From: Betaproteobacteria bacterium
GTDB lineage: Bacteria > Pseudomonadota > Gammaproteobacteria > Burkholderiales > Rhodocyclaceae
Direction: 5' to 3'
DNA: 41,531 nucleotides
Assembly (NCBI GenBank): GCA_009780885.1
Contig: WQZF01000015.1
Coordinates: 1 to 41,531 of the forward strand
In this document: piece by piece, positions 9,002 to 17,583 of the stretch
Position numbering within the stretch: position 1 is the first letter of the stretch
Layout of the letters: the number at the start of each line of letters is the position of its first letter
Notes under the pieces: generated by a model
What the model was told of the DNA's origin: nothing
Database searches by the model: none
The model's input: the letters and a program-made list of their open reading frames with translations, nothing else
Position numbers and translations under genes: made by a program

Positions 9002-9367
9002 TTATTTTGAGGAAATACTGGCCTGCACTTCCTGGATTTGAGCGTAAAGGACAGGAAGGTCGCGGTGGATCGTCTTCCAGACGATTTCAAAGTCCACCTT
9101 GAAATAACCATGAGCGACGACATTGCGCATCTGGTAAGCCACCGCCAAAGGAAGTTCAGGATGTGCCGCTGCGAATTCGGGGAAGTTTTTCTCGATGTTG
9201 TTGCTGGCTTCGCCGATGATCTCGAAATTACGGATCACGGCGTCCTGAATCAGGGGGTTATCCAGGAACGCCAGTTCGTCCATGTCTCCAGTGTAACGGT
9301 CGATGCGCTCAATGGATTCGAGGATGTGCGCCAGATAATCGACGATCCGTTGTTGATCCCGGTTCAT
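9002..9367 (-). CDS. hepT: HepT-like HEPN ribonuclease toxin (DUF86)
   Basis: The 121-residue all-helical protein carries the HEPN motif R-x4-H-x-Y as R81-N-V-V-A-H86-G-Y88, the catalytic signature of HepT ribonucleases. In characterised systems the tyrosine of this motif is AMPylated by the MntA partner, which inactivates the toxin. Its ATG overlaps the stop codon of the nucleotidyltransferase gene by four bases (9364-9367). It converges on the Phd/ParE pair, so two unrelated TA systems sit tail to tail. Confidence 0.9.
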   Translation of the reverse strand: MNRDQQRIVDYLAHILESIERIDRYTGDMDELAFLDNPLIQDAVIRNFEIIGEASNNIEKNFPEFAAAHPELPLAVAYQMRNVVAHGYFKVDFEIVWKTIHRDLPVLYAQIQEVQASISSK

Positions 9368-9654
9368 ATGAGGCGAGCCTCCGCAAGCACGGTCTCCCGG
9401 AATTTGTCCGGCAGGGCGTTGGGCGTCAACACATCCACCGGAACGCCAAGCAGCTTGCCCAGTTCGTAACGAATGGCGCCGATGTCGAAGAGGGTCGTTT
9501 CGTGCGTCGGATCGATGATGATGTCCAGATCGCTGCTGTCCGTGTCCGCACCGCGCAGAACCGAGCCGAACACTCGTGCGTTGCGTGCATGATGCGCCTC
9601 GACGACACGGCGAATCGCGACGCGGTTCGAGTCAAGAGCGATAGAGGGCTTCAC
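9364..9654 (-). CDS. mntA: MntA-type nucleotidyltransferase antitoxin
   Basis: This 96-residue minimal nucleotidyltransferase has the motif G-S-x10-D-x-D as G30-S31 and D42-L-D44, typical of MntA proteins. In studied pairs MntA transfers AMP groups to the HEPN toxin HepT and so neutralises it by modification rather than by simple binding. The neighbouring hepT gene and the ATGA overlap support the pairing. Element A copy 3 lies 72 bp upstream of its start. Confidence 0.9.
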   Translation of the reverse strand: MKPSIALDSNRVAIRRVVEAHHARNARVFGSVLRGADTDSSDLDIIIDPTHETTLFDIGAIRYELGKLLGVPVDVLTPNALPDKFRETVLAEARLI

Positions 9655-9725
9655 AGCTTCTCTCCCGGAATCAATCTGGCCTGATGATAGGGCAAGGACA
9701 TCATTTCGTTTTTAAAAAGACATTC

Positions 9726-9803
9726 ATTTTCTAAATTAGTGAAATAATATTCCGCTACTGTAGTGATATTTAAGATAGAATTCTTGATTCTAATCTAGAA
9801 AGC
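9726..9803 (+). repeat. Palindromic element A, copy 3 (degenerate right end)
   Basis: The left end is ATTTTCTAAATTAGTGAAAT and the core CTACTGTAG is at 9755-9763. The right end reads AATCTAGAAAG instead of AATTTAGAAAAT, making this the most diverged of the seven copies. It lies between the start of mntA and the 3' end of the metallo-hydrolase gene, both on the minus strand. Confidence 0.8.
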
Positions 9804-9846
9804 AAAAAAGCTGATTTTCGCTGGGAACATGGCTGCGAAGCCGCAT

Positions 9847-10497
9847 CTACCAGCGTGCGTTGTCGCCGACGAAGGGGTTGTGGGCGCGCTCCTCGCCGAA
9901 GGTAGAGAGGGGGCCGTGGCCGGGGATGAAAGTGATGTCGTCGCCGAGCGGGAACAGGCGTTCGCGGATTGCGGCGAGCAGGGCCTGATGGTCGCTTTTC
10001 GGGAAATCGGTGCGCCCGATCGAGCCCTGGAAAAGCACGTCGCCGACGATCGCCACACGGCTTGGCGCGTGGAAAAAACAAATGTGTCCGGGCGTGTGGC
10101 CGGGGCAATGCAGCACTTCCAGGCTGAGATTGCCCAGCGTCACGGTATCGCCGTGTTCGAGCCAGCGCGCGGGCGTAAAGGGGCGCGCGTTGGAAAAACC
10201 GAACATCTGGCCCTGCTGCGACATCCTTTCGATCCAGAAGGCATCGTCCCGGTGCGGCCCTTCTATCGTCAGCCCGCACCGTTCGGCCAATTCCGCTACC
10301 CCGCCGACATGGTCGATATGTCCATGCGTGACGAGGATCTTTTCCAGCTTCAAGCCTTCCCTTTCCACGACGCCAAGGATCCGTTCGAGGTCGCCGCCGG
10401 GATCGGTAACGGCGGCGCAGCGCGTTTCATCGCACCAGAGGACGGTAGCGTTCTGCTCGAAGGAAGTCACAGGAACGACGACACATTTGAGGGGCAT
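9847..10497 (-). CDS. Metallo-beta-lactamase-fold hydrolase, glyoxalase II-like
   Basis: The 216-residue protein has the metal-binding motif THGHIDH at 57-63, a further histidine in HCPGHTPGH, the bridging aspartate in VGDVLFQGSIGRTD, and a final histidine in PGHGPLSTFGEER. These are the ligands of a binuclear zinc/iron site. Small members of this type resemble E. coli YcbL and hydrolyse glutathione thioesters, but substrate cannot be set by sequence alone. The frame is open upstream to 10674, but MPLKCVVVPVTSFEQN is the usual family start, so 10497 is chosen. No strong ribosome-binding site is visible. Confidence 0.88.
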   Translation of the reverse strand: MPLKCVVVPVTSFEQNATVLWCDETRCAAVTDPGGDLERILGVVEREGLKLEKILVTHGHIDHVGGVAELAERCGLTIEGPHRDDAFWIERMSQQGQMFGFSNARPFTPARWLEHGDTVTLGNLSLEVLHCPGHTPGHICFFHAPSRVAIVGDVLFQGSIGRTDFPKSDHQALLAAIRERLFPLGDDITFIPGHGPLSTFGEERAHNPFVGDNARW

Positions 10498-10603
10498 GGC
10501 AGGATCAAAGACCGGGAAAGAAAGACATGCGATGATAGCATTCTGCTGCTGCGGTTTTTCCAGCAGGCTCGACTTATTCAGGGCATTCCAAGGAGAGATC
10601 ATC

Positions 10604-11083
10604 ATGACCACCGAACATAACGTTTTTTTATCGCGCACGAAAATGCCTGCCCCGGAAGAATGGCGTTCGGCCATCGTGCAACACGGCTTCGGGCTGGAGA
10701 TGGAAACCGGTTTCGATCCCGATCTCTATGAAGGTTTCATTTCGTGCAAATACCATGACCAGGAGACGGGTTTCGAGTTTTATTCCGAAGAATCCGACCT
10801 GGAAGAACTGCTTGCCGAAGAAGCCATTACCGGTGAGGAACGCGAACGCATCGGGGATCGCGATTACCTCGTCACGCTGGTTTCCGACCCTGAAAGCAGA
10901 AGCTATGTTGCGGCGGGAATTGCCGCTGCCGTGTTGTGCGAACTGAGCGATGGCCTTCTGGCGCCCGGAGGCGAGACGCCCTTTTTTGGCCCCGAGGAAG
11001 CCATTGGGTGGGCCAAAAAATCCGAACCGATGCTGCTCGAGGAAATCGAGTGGCAGAAAGAGGAACGCGCACGCAGCGAGTAG
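10604..11083 (+). CDS. Unrecognised acidic soluble protein
   Basis: The ATG at 10604 follows a strong ribosome-binding site (AAGGAGAG). The 159-residue protein is acidic, with no signal peptide and only one weakly hydrophobic stretch (SYVAAGIAAAVLCELSDG, about 101-118). An aromatic and acid-rich region (about 40-70) includes YHDQETGFEFYSEE. I do not recognise the family. It is separated by 28 bp from the lipid-transport operon downstream and may be cotranscribed with it, but nothing in the sequence shows a functional link. Confidence 0.75.
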   Translation: MTTEHNVFLSRTKMPAPEEWRSAIVQHGFGLEMETGFDPDLYEGFISCKYHDQETGFEFYSEESDLEELLAEEAITGEERERIGDRDYLVTLVSDPESRSYVAAGIAAAVLCELSDGLLAPGGETPFFGPEEAIGWAKKSEPMLLEEIEWQKEERARSE

Positions 11084-11111
11084 CCCTTGAGGCCAACAGA
11101 AATCTGCCGCG

Positions 11112-12284
11112 ATGAACGATTCCCCCACCGCCTTTTCCGCCCTTTCTCCCGGCGGTTCTGCCCATATCGGGCCGCTTGAAAAAAACGCTCCTTTCGTCGT
11201 GCGCCTTTCCGGCGCCTGGACGCTGGCCGGCCTGCCGGCCCGGGCGCGGGAATTGCGCGCGCTCGAAGCCGAATTGCGGCGCCGCGCGAAAGACGCAAAG
11301 GAATGGGATTTGAGCGCGGTGCAGCACCTCGACAGCGCCGGGGCGCTGCTGCTCTGGCGGGTCTGGGGGCGGCGCCTGCCCGGCGCCCTGGGCGTTTCGG
11401 AGGCGCAGCGGCATATTTTCGAGCGCGTCGAATCGCTTGCGGCGCAAGCCGCGCCGCTGCCGAAGCCGCCGCGCGACCCGCTGGCGGCGGTGGCGTTCGT
11501 GGGTTACCTCTGCCTGGACGTGCTGCGCCACCTGCGCGATTTCGTCGCGCTGATCGGACAACTTCTGCTCGACTGCCTGTGGCTTGCCGCACATCCGCGC
11601 CAGTGGCCGCTCAAGGAGTTCTCGGCGACCGTCTATAAGAGCGGCGCGCTGGCGCTGCCGGTCACGGCGCTGGTCGGCTGCCTGATCGGCGTCGTCATTT
11701 CCTACCTTTCTTCCCTGCAATTGCGGATTTTTGGCGCGGATTCCTTCATCGTCAATATCCTCGGGATCAGCGTCATCCGCGAGCTTGGGCCGGTACTCGT
11801 GGCAGTCCTCGTCGCCGGACGCTCCGGATCCGCAATGACGGCTCAAATCGGCGTCATGCGCGTCACCGAGGAAATCGACGCGCTGGCAACCATGGGCATT
11901 TCGCGCTCGCAGCGCCTGGTATTGCCGAAAGTGGCTGCCCTTGCATTGACGATGCCCTTCCTGACTCTCTGGTGTTCGTCGGCAGCGCTTTTCGGCGGCA
12001 TGCTTGCGGCGTATTTCCAGCTCGGATTTTCCTTCGATTACTTTCTCCACGAACTTCCGCGCGCAGTGCCGGTTGCCAATCTCTGGATCGGCCTGGGCAA
12101 GGGATTCGTCTTCGGCACCCTGGTGGCGCTGATTGCCTGTCATTTCGGCCTGCGCGTCAAGCCCAACACCGAAAGCCTCTCGGCATGCACAACGAGCTCG
12201 GTCGTCGCCGCGATTACGACGGTCATCCTGGCCGATGCGGTGTTCGCCATCGCGACGCGCAACATTGGGTTGATAAAGCTCTGA
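11112..12284 (+). CDS. mlaE: MlaE/YrbE-type ABC permease with N-terminal STAS-like domain
   Basis: This 390-residue inner-membrane protein joins a STAS-like domain (about 25-105, with WDLSAVQHLDSAGALLLWR at 68-86) to a MlaE permease (about 130-390). Permease hallmarks are ELGPVLVAVLVAGRSGSAMT, EEIDALATMGIS and the closing hydrophobic segments. In the classic Mla system the STAS protein MlaB is separate and binds the ATPase; here it is fused to the permease. The complex moves phospholipids or other lipids between inner and outer membranes with the ATPase, MCE and lipoprotein encoded next. The fusion and lack of a MlaC gene set it apart from the canonical mlaFEDCB operon. Confidence 0.9.
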   Translation: MNDSPTAFSALSPGGSAHIGPLEKNAPFVVRLSGAWTLAGLPARARELRALEAELRRRAKDAKEWDLSAVQHLDSAGALLLWRVWGRRLPGALGVSEAQRHIFERVESLAAQAAPLPKPPRDPLAAVAFVGYLCLDVLRHLRDFVALIGQLLLDCLWLAAHPRQWPLKEFSATVYKSGALALPVTALVGCLIGVVISYLSSLQLRIFGADSFIVNILGISVIRELGPVLVAVLVAGRSGSAMTAQIGVMRVTEEIDALATMGISRSQRLVLPKVAALALTMPFLTLWCSSAALFGGMLAAYFQLGFSFDYFLHELPRAVPVANLWIGLGKGFVFGTLVALIACHFGLRVKPNTESLSACTTSSVVAAITTVILADAVFAIATRNIGLIKL

Positions 12285-12293
12285 AGGCAGATC

Positions 12294-13058
12294 ATGACGG
12301 CCTCCACAAACGGCAAATCCCCGCCGCCGGTGCTCGAAGTCCAGGGGCTGTTTACACGCTTCGGGGCCACCGAAGTGCACCGCGACATCTCGTTCAGCCT
12401 CGAAGCCGGTGAAGTGCTCGGACTGGTCGGCGGTTCCGGCAGCGGAAAAACCACCCTCCTGCGCGCCCTCGTCGGATTGCTCGCGCCTGCCGCCGGGACA
12501 GTGCGGCTTTTCGGCCAACCGGTGCGCGGCGCCGGCGGGCGGGCCTATACCGCGATCCGCCGCCGTTTCGGAATGTTGTTCCAGCAGGGCGCGCTGTTTT
12601 CGGCGCTCCCGGTTTTCGACAACATCGCGTTTCCGCTGCGCGAATTGAAGGTGCTGGACGAGGCCACGATCCGCGCGCTGGTATTGATGAAACTCGCATT
12701 GGTCGAACTCGGCCCCGAACACGCCGCGCTGATGCCCGCCGAGCTTTCCGGCGGCATGGTCAAGCGGGTGGCGCTGGCGCGCGCGCTGGCGCTGGAGCCG
12801 GAACTGCTGGTACTCGACGAGCCGACTTCCGGACTCGACCCCGGACGCGCCCGCAGTTTCGTACAATTGATCCGCACGCTCAAGGCAGAGTTGGGATTCA
12901 CGATTGTCATGGTCACGCACGACCTCGATACGCTTTCCGATCTTGCCGGGCGCTGCGCTGTCCTCGCCGACAAACGCCTCATCGCCGATGGCCCGCTTGC
13001 AGAAGTACGCGCATTCGACCACCCCTTCATCCGGGAATTTTTCCGCAGCGCCTCTTGA
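12294..13058 (+). CDS. mlaF: MlaF-type ABC transporter ATPase
   Basis: The 254-residue ATPase has Walker A GGSGSGKTT at 46-54, the Q-loop in LFQQGALF (about 95-102), the signature LSGGM at 151-155, Walker B LLVLDEP at 171-177 and a switch histidine in VTHDLDTL. These are complete, so it should hydrolyse ATP. It is nine bases downstream of the permease and 26 bases upstream of the MCE gene, in one operon, and powers that lipid transporter. Confidence 0.93.
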   Translation: MTASTNGKSPPPVLEVQGLFTRFGATEVHRDISFSLEAGEVLGLVGGSGSGKTTLLRALVGLLAPAAGTVRLFGQPVRGAGGRAYTAIRRRFGMLFQQGALFSALPVFDNIAFPLRELKVLDEATIRALVLMKLALVELGPEHAALMPAELSGGMVKRVALARALALEPELLVLDEPTSGLDPGRARSFVQLIRTLKAELGFTIVMVTHDLDTLSDLAGRCAVLADKRLIADGPLAEVRAFDHPFIREFFRSAS

Positions 13059-13084
13059 AAGTCCAACCCAAGGAATCCTGATCC

Positions 13085-14008
13085 ATGGAAGACCGCGCCC
13101 ATGCCCTGATCGCCGGAATATTCGCGATTGCGTTCATCATCGCCGCCGTGCTGGTTTTCTGGTGGTTCGGCGGAAAGCACGAGGAAACGCGCGACTTCCT
13201 CGTCGTGTCGCACCAGAGCGTCACCGGCCTCGGAGTGGAAGGGCATGTGCGCTATCGCGGCATCCGGATCGGGCGCGTCGAAAGCATCGCGCTGGATCCG
13301 GTCAGCCGGAAGGACATCCTTGTCCGCATCAGCATCGCCAGCAGCACTCCGGTCACCAAAGGCACCTACGCCAAGCTCGGCTATCAGGGATTGACCGGAA
13401 TCGCTCATGTCCAGCTCGATGACGATGGGAACGATCCCAGTCCATTCGCTGCACAGAACGATGATTTGCCGCGAATCCCGATGCGTCCCTCCCTTCTTGA
13501 GGAACTCTCCGAAGACACTACGGAAACCCTGAACGAGGTACGGAAACTGCTCGCCAACCTCAATACCCTGCTGACCCCGGAAAACCGGCGCCAGATCGAA
13601 AGAATCCTCGCCAACACCAGCGCCGCGAGCGAACATCTGAACGCCTCGCTCGCCGCAACCGAGAGGCTTCTCCAGGACGAAAACATGAAACGGATCGGCC
13701 CCTCGATCGCCAATATTGAAGGCGCGACGAAACAGGCCCAATCCCTGCTGGAGGAAATACGCGCGCTGACTCCGCGCCTTGGGGCGCTGCTCGAAAAAAC
13801 CAGCCGCGCCGTCGAATCCGTTGGCGATAGCGGCCTTGCCGAAACCGCTTCGCAACTCAACGAAACCGCGCGCGATGTCGGCGCGGCTTCACGCCAACTG
13901 CATCGTTTTCTCGATCAACTCGAAGCCGCGCCGCAGAGCCTCATCCTCGGCGCTCCGGCGCAGCCGCCGGGGCCGGGCGAACCCGGCTTCAAGGCAGCCA
14001 AGCCCTGA
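13085..14008 (+). CDS. MCE-domain lipid-transport protein (MlaD/PqiB-like)
   Basis: This 307-residue protein has one N-terminal membrane anchor (about 8-30, LIAGIFAIAFIIAAVLVFWW), a single MCE domain (about 38-115, with VRYRGIRIGRVESIAL and GLTGIAHVQL), and a long helical, coiled-coil-prone tail (about 130-285) ending in a proline-rich segment. MCE proteins form hexameric rings or tubes in the periplasm that carry lipids. The long tail resembles members that pair with a PqiC-type outer-membrane lipoprotein, which is the next gene. Confidence 0.9.
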   Translation: MEDRAHALIAGIFAIAFIIAAVLVFWWFGGKHEETRDFLVVSHQSVTGLGVEGHVRYRGIRIGRVESIALDPVSRKDILVRISIASSTPVTKGTYAKLGYQGLTGIAHVQLDDDGNDPSPFAAQNDDLPRIPMRPSLLEELSEDTTETLNEVRKLLANLNTLLTPENRRQIERILANTSAASEHLNASLAATERLLQDENMKRIGPSIANIEGATKQAQSLLEEIRALTPRLGALLEKTSRAVESVGDSGLAETASQLNETARDVGAASRQLHRFLDQLEAAPQSLILGAPAQPPGPGEPGFKAAKP

Positions 14009-14039
14009 AAATATCCAACCCGCGCTTTCCGAGCCTTCC

Positions 14040-14663
14040 ATGACAATCAACTTTCTCCCGCGCCGCCCATTTCCATTCCCGCTGCTCGCCTGCTTCCTGC
14101 TATCCGCATGCAGCCTGAGCTCGCGCCTCGAACAGGTGCCGCTGGCGCGTTTCGACCTCGGGCCGCCCCCGTCGGCCACAGCAGCCAGCGAAAAAAATAT
14201 TCCACTCGCGATCGAGGTACGCCTGCCTTCGTGGCTCGATTCGACCGCGATGAACTACCGCCTGCTCTACGAAAATCCGCGCCGGATGCACGAATACGCC
14301 TTCAGCCGCTGGGCGGCGCCGCCTTCGCAATTATTGACGCAAGCCCTGCAAACGCGCCTGGGCGAAATTCCGCCTGCCTCTTCGTCGTCCTGCCTGCTGC
14401 GCATCGAGGTCGACGAATTTGCCCAGTTTTTTCATGAGCCCGCGACGAGCGTCGGGCTCATCGACGCGCGTATTGTTCTTTTCGACAAAAAGCGCCAGCC
14501 CCTGGCCCGGACGCACTACCATGGCGAATACCCTGCCGCCTCCCCCGACGCGCAAGGCGGAGTTGCCGCCCTCGGCGAGGCCGCCGCCGACCTGGCAGAA
14601 AAAACCCTCGGCTGGCGCGACGAGCTGAAAGCGAAAGCCCTCATGAATGCCTGCCTGCCATAA
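14040..14663 (+). CDS. ABC-transport auxiliary lipoprotein (PqiC-like)
   Basis: The 207-residue protein begins with a lipoprotein signal peptide ending in LLSAC, so lipidation is expected at Cys24. The mature part has the fold-typical elements IAIEV-like strand (PLAIEVRLPSWLDSTAMNYR), YAFSRWAAPPSQLLTQAL and a C-terminal helix, matching the family of outer-membrane lipoproteins that cap MCE transporters. The ATG at 14040 is chosen because it starts the signal peptide. It closes the four-gene operon. Confidence 0.88.
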   Translation: MTINFLPRRPFPFPLLACFLLSACSLSSRLEQVPLARFDLGPPPSATAASEKNIPLAIEVRLPSWLDSTAMNYRLLYENPRRMHEYAFSRWAAPPSQLLTQALQTRLGEIPPASSSSCLLRIEVDEFAQFFHEPATSVGLIDARIVLFDKKRQPLARTHYHGEYPAASPDAQGGVAALGEAAADLAEKTLGWRDELKAKALMNACLP

Positions 14664-14720
14664 GCGCCGCAACGATTCTGAAGTCCTCATTGCATTTTCA
14701 ATTTAGAAAGGAAATACACG

Positions 14721-15515
14721 ATGAACGCACCGGAAAACACTGCCATCCTGCTTCGCGAAGACCGCGCCGACGGCCTGACGACCCTGACTTTGAATCGTCC
14801 GGCCCAATTCAACAGTCTTTCGCAAAACCTGATCGCCGAATTGCAGCAGGCACTGGAAGCCATCGGCGCCGACTCAAAAGTGCGCGTCGTCGTATTGGCG
14901 GGCGCGGGCAAGGTCTTTTGCACCGGGCACGACCTGAAGGAAATGCGCGCCAATCTCAACAAGGCCGCAATGCAGGCGCTTTTTTCCCAATGCGCCAAAC
15001 TCATGATGACGATCCAGCGGATCCCGCAGCCGGTGATCGCCCGCGTCCATCACATTGCCACCGCCGCCGGTTGCCAACTCGTCGCCACCTGCGACCTGGC
15101 AGTCGCCGCCGATGTCGCCCGCTTCGCCGTTTCCGGCATCAATGTGGGACTCTTCTGCTCCACGCCCGCCGTCGCGCTCTCGCGCAACCTCGGACGCAAG
15201 GCGGCGCTGGAAATGCTGCTGACCGGGGATTTCATCGACGCCATGGAAGCCAAGGCGCGCGGGCTCATCAACCGCGTCGTCCCGGCAGACGCGCTCGATG
15301 CCGAAATCGAGCGCCTGGCAAAATCCATCATCGACAAAAGCCCGCTCGCCATCGCCACCGGAAAAGGGATGTTCTACCGCCAACTGGAAATGGGCGCCGA
15401 AGCCGCCTACCAGTTCGCCGCCGAAGTCATGGCCTGCAACACAATCGCCGACGACGCTGCCGAGGGCATCGACGCCTTCATGCAGAAACGCTCGCCGGTG
15501 TGGACGGGGAAATAG
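14721..15515 (+). CDS. Enoyl-CoA hydratase/isomerase (crotonase) family protein
   Basis: A 264-residue crotonase-fold protein with GKVFCTGHDLKEM (oxyanion-hole strand, about 71-83) and HIATAAGCQLVATCDLAVA (about 112-130). The positions where classical enoyl-CoA hydratases carry two catalytic glutamates appear to be occupied by other residues (GCQL and NVGLFCSTPA), a feature of the ECHDC3-like branch, so hydratase activity is uncertain. It may act on another CoA ester or be non-catalytic. The ribosome-binding site is AAAGGAAA. It stands alone 57 bp after the lipoprotein gene and is followed by a composite repeat. Confidence 0.85.
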   Translation: MNAPENTAILLREDRADGLTTLTLNRPAQFNSLSQNLIAELQQALEAIGADSKVRVVVLAGAGKVFCTGHDLKEMRANLNKAAMQALFSQCAKLMMTIQRIPQPVIARVHHIATAAGCQLVATCDLAVAADVARFAVSGINVGLFCSTPAVALSRNLGRKAALEMLLTGDFIDAMEAKARGLINRVVPADALDAEIERLAKSIIDKSPLAIATGKGMFYRQLEMGAEAAYQFAAEVMACNTIADDAAEGIDAFMQKRSPVWTGK

Positions 15516-15580
15516 GCTTGCCTGCACTTGCCGCCCGATTTGTTCCTGTTCGCCCCGCAATCAAGGGTTGATTTTCAAGG

Positions 15581-15860
15581 TATGCGGGATGGGTAGCGCG
15601 GCAATCGGCCAGCCGCCGCAAATCGCGCCAAAGAAACCCGGGAGCAGGGATCGGCATCTTCCCCTGGATCCTGCGACTCCGCTTCGCTACGCGCAGGATG
15701 ACGGGTCAGGGGCCATACTCCGTCATCCTGTGCGAAGTCGCAGGATCCAGTGTGCAGGATGGGGGGTTTCTTGAGAGAGCGAAGCGAAACCCATCATTTC
15801 TCCCTCTGGAACTCCGATAGGTTTCGCTGGCGCTCTATCCATCCTGCGCACTTGGGCTGA
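15581..15860. repeat. Composite repeat modules D-C-B in reverse order
   Basis: This is the reverse-complement arrangement of the block at 7796-8104: module D (about 15581-15664), module C (15665-15749, arms TGGATCCTGCGACT and AGTCGCAGGATCCA) and module B (about 15750-15850), followed by element A copy 4. It fills the 422-bp gap between the crotonase gene and xseA, whose 3' ends face each other. Nothing else is seen in the gap. Confidence 0.88.
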
Positions 15861-15938
15861 ATTTTCTAAATTTACTTAAAGAATGTTTCGCTACAGTAGT
15901 GAATTTCAAACAAGAATTATTCCAGTAATTTAGAAAAT
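15861..15938 (+). repeat. Palindromic element A, copy 4, overlapping the xseA stop
   Basis: A 78-bp copy in plus orientation with core CTACAGTAG (15891-15899) and right end AATTTAGAAAAT. Its last base pair at 15938 is also the last base of the xseA stop codon TGA (15940-15938 on the minus strand). The element therefore starts exactly at the end of the coding sequence. Confidence 0.92.
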
Positions 15939-17362
15939 CAACTACGATTTTTCTCTTCTCCCTCGCTCCGGGCGGCGACGACGCGCGCGTCGGCGCCGCC
16001 CCGCGCCAGGCGCAGGGTGATCGCATCGCCCGGCGTCAATGTCGCGGCCTCGCGCACGATCCTGCCTTCGCTGTCGCGGACGACGGCGAAACCGCGTTTC
16101 AACACGGCTTCCGGATTGAGATGTTCCAGTCCGGCGCCGAGGCGGTCGAGAATGGCTTCGCGTTGTTGCAACTCGCGATCGAGCGCGGCGGAAAGGCGCA
16201 GCGCGAAGGCTTCCAGGCGTTCCGCGCGACGCTTGCTGTCGGGCCGCGCGTGGCGCAAGCGCAAACATTGATCCTGCAAACGCAGGGCAAGGCCTCCGAG
16301 GCGTTGCCGCCAGGCCAGCGCGAGACGCCGCCCCAGCGCGACGGCGGCGCGCTGGTTTTCCCCGATCCGCGCGGCGGGATGCTTGAGGCGGGCGTGCAGA
16401 TGGTCGAGGCGCTGCGCACGGTCGGAGCATTGGCGCGAAAAACGCTCGCGGAGAATCCGTTCCAGCGATTCCAGGCGCTGCAACACGGCAGCGCATTCCG
16501 GGGCCGCGATTTCGGCGGCGGCGGTCGGAGTCGAGGCGCGGCAATCTGCGGCAAAGTCGGCCAGCGTGACATCGGTTTCATGGCCGACGCCGCTGATGAC
16601 GGGAATGGAAGATGCGCGAATGGCGCGCGCCACGGCTTCGTCGTTGAAGCTCCAGAGGTCTTCGATGCTGCCGCCGCCACGACAGACGATCAGCACTTCG
16701 CAGCCATCGCTTTCGGCACGCGCGCTGGCGCGCAGGATCGCCGCCGCGATGGAAGCGCCGGCGCCCTCGCCCTGCACCGGCGTGGGGTAGAGGACAATCC
16801 GCGTCTGCGGAGCACGGCGGGAAAGCGTCCTCAGCACGTCGGAGAGCGCCGCCGCCTGCGGCGAGGTAACGATGCCGATTGAGCGCGGAAAAGGCGGCAG
16901 GCTCCGCTTGTGTATGGGATCGAACAGCCCTTCCTGTTCCAGTTTCTGTTTCAGCCGCAGGAAGCGCTCATACAAATCGCCCTGTCCGGCGCGACGCACA
17001 TTTTCGATATTCAACTGGAAATCGCCGCGCGCTTCGTACAGCGTCAGCCGCGCCTGCACGACGACATTCTGGCCGTTTTCCAGCCGCCAGCCGAGCAACT
17101 GCGCACGGCTGCGGAAAAAGGTGCAACGCACCTGCGCCGCCGCGTCCTTCAGCGAAAAATAAATATGCCCGGAAGCGGCGTGGGTCAAACTGGAGATTTC
17201 GCCGGCAACCCGGCACAATGGAAATTCCGTTTCCAGCAAACGCCGCGCCGCGCGGTTGAGCTGGCTGACCGACAAGGGCGCGGAATTTTCCTGCGTCACG
17301 CCTGGAAGCGAAGCGCCGGAGACGGATTCGGGCGAATCGGAAAAAGGGGAAGGAATCGACAT
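15938..17362 (-). CDS. xseA: Exodeoxyribonuclease VII large subunit
   Basis: The 474-residue protein contains an N-terminal OB-fold (about 30-130, LSVSQLNRAARRLLE and GHIYFSLKD), the catalytic region with CRGGGSIEDLWSFNDE and SGVGHETDVTLADFAAD, and a long helical C-terminal part that binds several XseB small subunits. The enzyme degrades single-stranded DNA in both directions. The length is near normal; a 28-residue low-complexity extension precedes the OB-fold. xseB is not in the window. The stop codon is shared with element A copy 4, so the last residues (GEEKNRS) could have been altered when the repeat arrived. Confidence 0.95.
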   Translation of the reverse strand: MSIPSPFSDSPESVSGASLPGVTQENSAPLSVSQLNRAARRLLETEFPLCRVAGEISSLTHAASGHIYFSLKDAAAQVRCTFFRSRAQLLGWRLENGQNVVVQARLTLYEARGDFQLNIENVRRAGQGDLYERFLRLKQKLEQEGLFDPIHKRSLPPFPRSIGIVTSPQAAALSDVLRTLSRRAPQTRIVLYPTPVQGEGAGASIAAAILRASARAESDGCEVLIVCRGGGSIEDLWSFNDEAVARAIRASSIPVISGVGHETDVTLADFAADCRASTPTAAAEIAAPECAAVLQRLESLERILRERFSRQCSDRAQRLDHLHARLKHPAARIGENQRAAVALGRRLALAWRQRLGGLALRLQDQCLRLRHARPDSKRRAERLEAFALRLSAALDRELQQREAILDRLGAGLEHLNPEAVLKRGFAVVRDSEGRIVREAATLTPGDAITLRLARGGADARVVAARSEGEEKNRS

Positions 17363-17583
17363 CAGGGCATTGTATAGGATGCCTTATGCGAGTTTCCGGG
17401 TAGCGAAAAGTCTGGCGAAGCGCCCCAAGGCGTCCCCCACCGGCTCTTCACAGCGTATCCTGCGGATACATGAATGTAATACTCCTGTAACCATGCGCCC
17501 AAGCGCCGCATTACCCCGGAAAGAAGGCTAAGACTTTTTATAACCATATGATTTTAAATAATTTTCAATGATTTGCCCAGTTT

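Noticed and set aside
10872-13022. A 716-codon minus-strand frame opposite the lipid-transport operon
   Set aside because: Composition is typical of antisense of GC-rich genes, and the plus strand shows complete MlaE and MlaF motifs.
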